DNA of 64,000 nucleotides, taken from the NCBI GenBank assembly GCA_023362775.1, contig JALMGJ010000001.1, positions 94,768,501-94,832,500 of the forward strand, in the 5' to 3' direction. Positions within the stretch are counted from its first letter, which is position 1, and every line of letters begins with the position of its first letter. Shown here in pieces: positions 57,690 to 64,000 of this stretch. Position numbers and translations under genes: made by a program. The notes beneath the pieces were generated by a model. That model was not told the DNA's origin, ran no database searches, and saw only the letters and a program-made list of their open reading frames with translations. This stretch comes from Charina bottae. Lineage: Eukaryota > Chordata > Lepidosauria > Squamata > Charinaidae.

Positions 57690-58046
57690 ATGATCAGATG
57701 GCCCATCTCATCTGGCAAGAATATTTTTGGTGGCCTTCTGAAAAGAACAGGACAAAGCTTATAGAGAAAAAGCTTCAGCCGTGGGCTACCCTCTTTCCCT
57801 TGGAACTACTAGCAGGGCCCCATTCTGAGGAACCAGTGCATGTGCACACAAAAGTTGTTGCCAATGAATTGCTTAAACTGTTCAGTAAGGTGGGGATCCC
57901 TAATGAGATTCTCATAGATCAGGCCCCAGATTTCCACTCTGCTTTGTTAAGGCATTTGTATACAGTCTTGGGGATATCTGAGGTAAGAACATCTCCATGT
58001 CACCCTGAAACAGATGGATCAACTATGAAATTAACTGACTCTTTGT
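57690..58046 (+). pseudogene. Ty3/Gypsy-type retrotransposon integrase fragment
   Basis: The frame reads MAHLIWQEYFWWP, then VVANELLKLFSKVGIPNEIL, IDQAPDFHSALLRHLYTVLG and TSPCHPETDGST. These match the integrase core: the xDQG...F region (here DQAPDF) and the SPYHPQTDG motif. The catalytic glutamate region is lost after DGST. No LTRs are seen. It lies about 110 bp downstream of a PITPNM3 exon, in the next intron. Confidence 0.8.
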
Positions 58047-59591
58047 ATATCTGTGCAGACAAACAAAGCAGTTCGTACTCACTTTGCTGATAAGGAATTG
58101 AGAGTAGGTGTTACTTTAGATTTTAATAGGAAATACTGTAGTTCTCACAGGAGAAGGAGGGCTGAAGGCAGCAAAGGGGAAACTCTTGAAAACAGGAGGA
58201 CTATGAGAAGAAGCTTGGAAATGTATGGCTGGCAGCTGCAATGGCTAACTTGGACTTAGTTCTAGTTGCTGTGATGGTTTCAAACCAGAAGAAGGGAGTC
58301 TAGTAATCCTAAAATGGATTAGGCAGTGTTTGCAGTGCTGAAGCTCATTTGTTTATGAGTGGTCCAAAATCCACAAAGCGTTCAGGGGCAAAATCTGGGG
58401 AAAGAGGGCTAAAGAATAAGAGGACTGGCACAGGGCCTTATCTGTTCATTGCAGAGGAGCCTTGGTGGGGTTGAAGATGAAGTAAGGAAAAAGATCAAGT
58501 GTTTCTTGTCACGGGGTCACGTGCTAGATCGAGGTCCATTTTCAGTTCATGTCACTGAACCAGGGAAGGAGGAAATCTTGCCACTACCATGTATAAGCCA
58601 TTTTCTTAATTCTAGAATTAGGAAGAGAAGGGAGGTGTAGAATTAAAATAGAACGCCTGTATGGTAAGCTTGTATAATTTGCACATATAAACATGATTAG
58701 CATTGACTAGAGCTGAAAGTTGGAGTTAAAAAAATGTTCTCACTTGTACTTTTGAAATTCTCTCTCATAGGAGATGGGGAGGCGGGCTAAGTCTGGAGAG
58801 GTTTTCACAGTTTGCTGCCAATCAGTCACAAGGATAAAAACCAACTTCCCTAATAGCTCCCACTTCAGATTGTGTGCCCTCTCCTAATAATGCTTATGCA
58901 AGACATCATCTAAGACTGGTATTCTTAGGGTCCAGAGCTCATACCTTACTGTCTCTGGCTCATTAACCCCTCTTTTGGCTGTAAATCCCCCAACCTGTCC
59001 CATGCACTCATGCATACAACACAGTCAGATAGCGGTAAGTAAAACCTCTCTCTTACAAATACTTTGGTGCAATTTTAAATGATGAGAGACAAAGAATGCA
59101 TCTTTTCTTGATTTACTGAAAGAATTTTGCAAAGTATATATGGCGAGCACAAAACTTTTAAGAAATAGGAAATAGCAAGGAAAATTGCAAGCATAAGAAT
59201 ATACCTGGATGCAGATAATAAGAGTCAGATGGCCACTCTGCTCTGTATCTGATGCCTTCAGGCTGGCTGGGAAAGACTGAAGCAGTGATAGAGGAAGAAG
59301 CAAGGAAGCACCGGACATCCATTTGAAAGGGCAAAATATGTGTTAGGAGGTAGACGATAAAGTCTTTCGGCAAACCAATAGTAATGTTTTTACAGTATTG
59401 TTACAGTATTGTTTTAATTTGTTGTTTGCCACCCAAACAATTCAAACAAAATTGACTCCTCAAGAGTCCTCATTGCCTTCAAACTTCTTGGTGCTGATTG
59501 GTTCTGGTCCATCCTTACTTTGGTTATTTAGCTAATTCAGATTAGAGCCCCATCCCTTAGTCCATTTTAGGACTGGCTCCTTCAAACACAG
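58047..59591. other. No gene seen in the intron after the integrase relic
   Basis: It may contain further decayed Gypsy sequence, but I recognise no motif. No convincing next PITPNM3 exon was found. Confidence 0.35.
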
Positions 59592-59727
59592 TGTTCTGCA
59601 CGCGTCATGCTGGCCACATGACCGTGGAAGCATCTTCGGACAATGCTGGCTCTTCTGCTAACAAACGGAGATGAGCACTGGCCCCTAGAGTCGGAAACGA
59701 CTGTGCGGGGGAACCTTTACCTTACCT
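59592..59727 (+). mobile_element. Sauria-type SINE, 3' fragment
   Basis: Matches the second half of the SINE at 17705 (GCCACATGACCGTGGAAGCA to CCCCTAGAGTCGGAAACGAC) with a CCTTTACCTTACC tail. Confidence 0.88.
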
Positions 59728-60999
59728 TCAAACAATGTTTCAACTTTTGGACCTTTGTGATTGGCAAAAAAGGATACCCCATCTTGGCATTCCAAATGTC
59801 AATGCCCTCTTGACCTCACCCCAGTAGATCCCTTACTTACATTAGCCAGGTTCCTTACCTCCAGGAGATAGTATCTCCAGCATATTTATGTTCATGAGAA
59901 GGACAGGAATGTAAACAGAACACATTGTATTTGGATTCTTTTCCATAAAACCACTCTGATGATATTAACAACATTCAACCAGTGTTTCATGCTATGATTC
60001 AGTATTCAGCAGAAATAATATGAAGCTAATGAATCCAAGTTTCATTCTAGTACCAAGCAGAGAAAGAAATATACTGTACATCAAATACCATTCAGGTACA
60101 GTCAACATTGTAGGCCTAATCCAGAATCATAGAAGGAGCAAAAGAAAAATACATCAAATATTGTTCAAATATAAACAATATTGTAGGCCTAATACAATAC
60201 TACCAAAGCAGTACATATCAAATACAACCAGGTTCATCAGGTGAAACTGTTCACGTTGTTATACAGAGCAATTAGAAACTATAAATCATATTTGCAAAGC
60301 TTAGCTGGATGCAAAACTCTTATGCCTGCTGTGTTTTATCATTAATTTAAATATAAAGGGGAAAAAACTATAACACTGTTTTGCAGTGTCTTTCAGTCAA
60401 ATCCTTTGAACCTTTAAACATCCCTTATGCAATTTTTCTGCTTAATGTTTTAGTTATTTGAAAATATGAGGTAAGAAAAAGAAATTGACGAAGTAAAAAG
60501 TACAAAGACAAAGTAAAAGTAAAAGACAAAGTAAAAGAAATTGACAAAGTACTATCCAGGATAGTAAGAATATAAATTTATGTCTGAATTGACATATTTT
60601 TAAAATATTCACTTTTTAAATTGTCCCATTTTTCATCTTTTCAGAATTTCCAGTCTGCATAAACCTGTAGAAATGTGTGCAAATTGATTGGGAGCAGTTT
60701 TAAGAAAATGATGGGGAATGGTACCAAATTGTATGTTTTTCCGCTAAGATGCTTCTCTCGTGCTTCTTCAAAGCATCTGGCTAACCACAATTTGAGACAA
60801 ATATAAATTATACCCTGCCCCTTATTTGTTCAGCCTCCTTTTTCCCACACCCTTTTCTATCCTTGAAAAGGAAGGCAGAACTGTGTCATTCCTTAAAGGA
60901 CTTCTTTATTCTTCCTCAAGGGTGACCATCTCCAATCAATCTATTTAAAGTAGTTATGGGTAGGATGAGAAAAGGCCCAGTTGGCTTGTGCAATTATAT
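59728..60999. other. No gene seen
   Basis: AT-rich. A short duplicated phrase (AGGCCTAAT with TACATCAAATA) occurs near 60075-60190. Confidence 0.35.
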
Positions 61000-61080
61000 A
61001 CATACTGTATACATATACATATACATATACATACGTATACATACAGTATTCATATACATATACATACAGTATACATATCT
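61000..61080. repeat. (ATACAT)n-like simple repeat
   Basis: Interrupted runs of ATACATAT with CTGTATAC and CAGTAT interruptions. Confidence 0.85.
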
Positions 61081-61171
61081 TTACATTAATTTGTTGGAAG
61101 AATCAAGTTACCTGCTGAAGTTACATTACATAAATGTTTATAACAATAACATCACTAAAATGGTAATATAC

Positions 61172-61252
61172 ACTTTACCACCAAATATGGTAATATATAC
61201 CAGTCTACTTATAAACATGACTGATATATATTACCATATTTGGTGGTAAAGT
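61172..61252. repeat. Perfect hairpin, 28-bp arms and 25-base loop
   Basis: Arm 1 (61172-61199) begins ACTTTACCACCAAATATGG. Arm 2 (61225-61252) is its exact complement. Confidence 0.93.
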
Positions 61253-61324
61253 CCAGATAGTAATTCCTCTTGAAACTTTTTTAAAAATTTTATTTATTTA
61301 ATTAAATAATTAATTAATTTAGTT

Positions 61325-61396
61325 AATTCATTCATTAATCAAAACTATATATATATATACACACACACATATATAGTTTTGAGTAATGAATGAATT
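61325..61396. repeat. Inverted repeat around a (TA)n(CA)n core
   Basis: Arms of 26 bp (61325-61350, 61371-61396) with one mismatch. Confidence 0.85.
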
Positions 61397-61437
61397 CAAA
61401 AGTTTTGCATTTTTTCTTTTTCTTTTTGATTATATAT

Positions 61438-61468
<31 letters not shown>

Positions 61469-61629
61469 TATTTCTAACTTATATCACCGCCCATCTCCCC
61501 CCATTCCGGAGGGGACTCTGGGCGGTATATATAGATATATAGATATATAGATATATAGATATATAGATATATAGATATATAGATATATATCTCAAAAAGA
61601 AAAAGAGAAAAAATGTAAAACTTTTGAAT
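61394..61629. repeat. Inverted repeat enclosing an L2-type tail and (AGATATAT)n
   Basis: Arms 61394-61429 (TTCAAAAGTTTTGCAT...) and 61592-61629, nearly complementary with one mismatch and a 2-base insertion. The enclosed part is a (TTTA)n run, an L2-type tail (GACTCTGGGCGG) and a tandem of eight-base units at 61507-61590. Confidence 0.8.
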
Positions 61630-62712
61630 ATTTTTTACAGAAATTGGGAAAAGCACCCAACAATCTTTGCTCAGGAAACCTGCCTTTCGTTTTTCCTAAA
61701 TTGAAGCAACATGAAGAATTAAATCAATTCTTGTAAACAGCTGGGTTTACTATTGCAAAGCAGTAGAAAACTAAATTGCATGCTTCTGTGGTTCAAGGCA
61801 CTTAAAAATTTGGGAAATTGCTTTGGTTGAAAAGTTCACACAACAGCAAATTGCTTTGAAAAAACCCACAATTAGATTTATTCAAATACACTGTTTTTTA
61901 GCTAAATTAACCTTCATTGTAACAAATTACCCTTGTCTGTACAAAGATTCTGGATAAAACGCCTATTTATGAATCTCTATTTTTTCTTTACTTTTGTTTT
62001 ACTTTTTTTGCTTATCATTTGATTTTTGATTTCTTTATTTTGTCTTGGTGGTTTACTGAATTGATTTTTTAAAAGTTGATATTCTGTGCACAAGTAGATG
62101 TTTGAATTTTTTTCTACGCCAGTGATGAGCTGAGTGATGCAGTGACCAGATAGCCAAACAGTGTTTTGAAGACAGCAAAACAGATAATTAGTGGGTGGGG
62201 TTCAGTTCAGTTGAGGGAGTGCAACATGTTTTACAGCTGCTCTTGACAGTGATATGAAGGGCTGCCTTGTGTTCCCTACTAATTTATTTCAATCAACAGC
62301 CGATGATTTAGGGGGAGTTGAGAAAGATGCTGTCTGCATTCTGAGCATCGCTCCTCTTGACAGTGAGTAGGAAAATGCATTTAATCTGGTAATGAGCTGA
62401 ACCATTCTATGGGAAATGAATAGACGGTTCTGAAAGGGAATATTACATCTGATTTCTCTGAGGAATCTTAAGTTGTGTAATTTCAGTGTAATTTCCATGG
62501 GACATAAAAAGAATATTTTTGATTTTTCACATTCTGTGTCCCATAAATCTTGTGTTCCATTTAGTTTATCAAAGTTCATCTGGAATTTTCATAACTGGTT
62601 CTTCCTTGCTGGGAATGACAATATGTTAAAATATAGTCAGCTGCAGTTTTATTGATCGGCTTATGACCCATAAATTTTCCTTTCCAGTTTTCTATGTTCA
62701 TAATGTGGAATG
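61630..62712. other. No gene seen
   Basis: AT-rich, no recognised repeat or exon. Confidence 0.4.
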
Positions 62713-62945
62713 GAGAGCCAGTCTGGTCTAGTGGTTAAGGCACCAGGCTAGAAACCAGGAGACGGTGAGTTCTAGTCCCGCTTTAGGCATGAAGCCGGCT
62801 GGGTGACTTCTGAGCCAGCCACTTTTTCTCTCAGCCCTAGGAAGGAGGAGGCAAGGGCAAGCCATTTCCAAAAAATTTTGCTGAGAGAACTGCAGGGACT
62901 TGTCCAGACAGTTGCCAGAAGTCAAGACTGACTTGAAGGCCATAC
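62713..62945 (+). mobile_element. MIR-like/tRNA-derived SINE
   Basis: Head AGCCAGTCTGGTCTAGTGGT, B-box-like GTTCTAGTCCC, then CCGGCTGGGTGACTT. The later part (CTGCAGGGACTTGTCCAGAC, AGTCAAGACTGACTTG) resembles a degraded RTE-type tail. Confidence 0.75.
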
Positions 62946-63204
62946 AGACATACCTACATATCTTGAAGCTAAACTATTATTTGGAGATGGAGTTTCTTCA
63001 GTGGAGAACTCTGCTTGCTGGCTACAAATCCTGGAAAGAAAGAGAATAGGAAGAGCAGTGGGGTAAGATTAGTAAAGGAAATTGGAGCTTTAAAATTATA
63101 GCATATTTTAGGGGCAAAAATGTTTTGTTAAAACTAATAATTAAAGTATTTATGATTAGAGTGGTGCCGCTGCTGTTGATTTGATGCTAGCTGTATGCAT
63201 AGTT

Positions 63205-63372
63205 AAGAACATAAGCAGTGTCCTGCTGGATCAGACTCCTGGCCCATCTAACCCACCAGTCTGTTTTCACAGTGGCCAACCTACTGCACAAGGAAGCCCA
63301 CTAATCTCCCAGTAGATGGCCTTCAGAGGCAGTCACACTGCCATCAAAGCTAATAGCCACTGTTGTTTCTTC
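63205..63372 (-). repeat. Dispersed repeat, unclassified
   Basis: AAGAACATAAGCAGTGTCCT and GCTGGATCAG...CTGGCCCATCTA. An inverse relative is at about 23320-23435. Confidence 0.5.
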
Positions 63373-63388
63373 AGCATAGAGTCTAAGG

Positions 63389-63650
63389 CAGAGCTTTCCA
63401 AACTGTGTGTCACAACACAAAAGTGTGTCGCCACACACAGTCTGGTGTGTCGCCACACAACCCGGAAGCGCTGATCATCATCAGCGCTTCCGGGTTTTCC
63501 TGGGGCGACACACCAATTACAGCGCGAAAAACCTGGAAGCGGCAGCAGCGCTTCCGGGTTTTTGCACGCTGCCGCACTTCCGGGTTTTCCCGCGGCGACA
63601 CACCAACGCCGGTTGGTGTGTCGCCGTGGGAAAAACTTTGGAAAGCCCTG
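63389..63650. mobile_element. hAT-type MITE (CAGAGCTTTCCAAACT family)
   Basis: Ends CAGAGCTTTCCAAACT and ACTTTGGAAAGCCCTG. Perfect 8-bp duplications GTCTAAGG lie at 63381-63388 and 63651-63658. Inside are repeated GTGTGTCGCC/GGCGACACAC motifs and a hairpin AACCCGGAAGCGCTGAT with its complement. Confidence 0.93.
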
Positions 63651-63696
63651 GTCTAAGGATTGTATTTAGCCAATTGGCCCTCACCAATAATCAATG

Positions 63697-64000
63697 TGGG
63701 GGCACGATGGCTCAGTGGTTAAGTCGCCAGGCTTGACCGGAAGGTCGGCGGTTCGAGACCCGAGCGCCGCATGATGGAGTGAGCTCCCGCACTCGCCCCA
63801 GTTCTTGCCAACCTAGCAATTCGAAAGCATGCAAATGCAAGTAGATAAATAGGTACCACTTCGGTGGGTAGGTAACAGCGTTCCGCGCACGTCATGCCAG
63901 CCACATGACCGCGGAAGTGTCTTCGGACAGCACTGGCTCTTCAGCTAAGAAACGGTGATGAGCACCGCCCCCTAGAGTTGGACACAACTGTGCAGGGGAA
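63697..64000 (+). mobile_element. Sauria-type tRNA-derived SINE, cut by the window end
   Basis: Head GGCACGATGGCTCAGTGGTT with a B-box-like GGTTCGAGACC, then the body GCCAACCTAGCAATTCGAAA. It runs to AGAGTTGGACACAACTGTGC at the edge. Confidence 0.92.

Noticed and set aside
58449..58640. Candidate next PITPNM3 exon or leftover retrotransposon protein
   Set aside because: The frame has no similarity that I can recognise to PITPNM3 or to Gypsy proteins, and no matching phase-1 acceptor and donor pair.

Overview
This window is nuclear DNA of a vertebrate, most likely a squamate reptile (lizard, gecko or snake). The evidence is the repeat mix: young BovB (RTE) LINEs, Sauria-type tRNA SINEs whose 3' end matches BovB, a second RTE-like LINE, L2/CR1-type LINEs with the tail that reads (T/G)TAA(A/G)CCGCCCAGAGTC, a 5'-truncated L1, MIR-like SINEs and many small hAT-type DNA elements with 8-bp target duplications. 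There is no bacterial, phage or organellar gene content. I cannot name the species.

The only host gene I can support is PITPNM3 (Nir1, a PITP-family membrane-associated protein), on the + strand. Two internal coding exons are visible, at 38181-38267 and 57474-57581, separated by a 19.2-kb intron. The intron lies inside the codons of the VAP-binding FFAT motif: EFFDAR is in the first exon and the following E is in the second. A short SLC46A1-like coding stretch (46720-46947) lies in that intron and is probably a fragment.

Layout: 1-3300 holds old L2 remnants. 3.3-7.2 kb is an RTE-like LINE (-) broken by a chimeric SINE. 7.2-10.0 kb is an L2 (+) with an inverted 5' piece. 11.66-14.87 kb is a full-length BovB (-). 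15.17-17.27 kb is a truncated L1 (-). 17.7-22.6 kb has SINEs, small hAT elements and a 50-bp-arm foldback. 24.86-26.02 kb is a second RTE-like copy. 27.8 kb and 30.2-31.5 kb are BovB-type copies. 31.7-32.3 kb has two hAT elements in a row. 38.75-40.36 kb is an L2 (-). 41.0-44.9 kb has an inverted pair of L1-leader-like repeats around a degenerate LINE. 45.7-57.4 kb is rich in GC-containing hAT elements. 57.7-58.05 kb is a Ty3/Gypsy integrase relic. 61.0-61.6 kb is an AT-rich cluster of hairpins. The window ends inside a Sauria SINE.

The most unusual object is at 54483-57373. It is a 2.9-kb non-autonomous hAT-type element with a perfect 8-bp target duplication, filled with 11 full copies and one partial copy of a roughly 205-bp, CpG-rich tandem repeat. 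Each unit contains a nearly perfect 42-bp inverted repeat and a consensus splice donor (CAGGTAAGC). It ends 100 bp before a PITPNM3 exon. The same GC-box/CCAAT module found at its two ends recurs in three other small DNA elements in the window.
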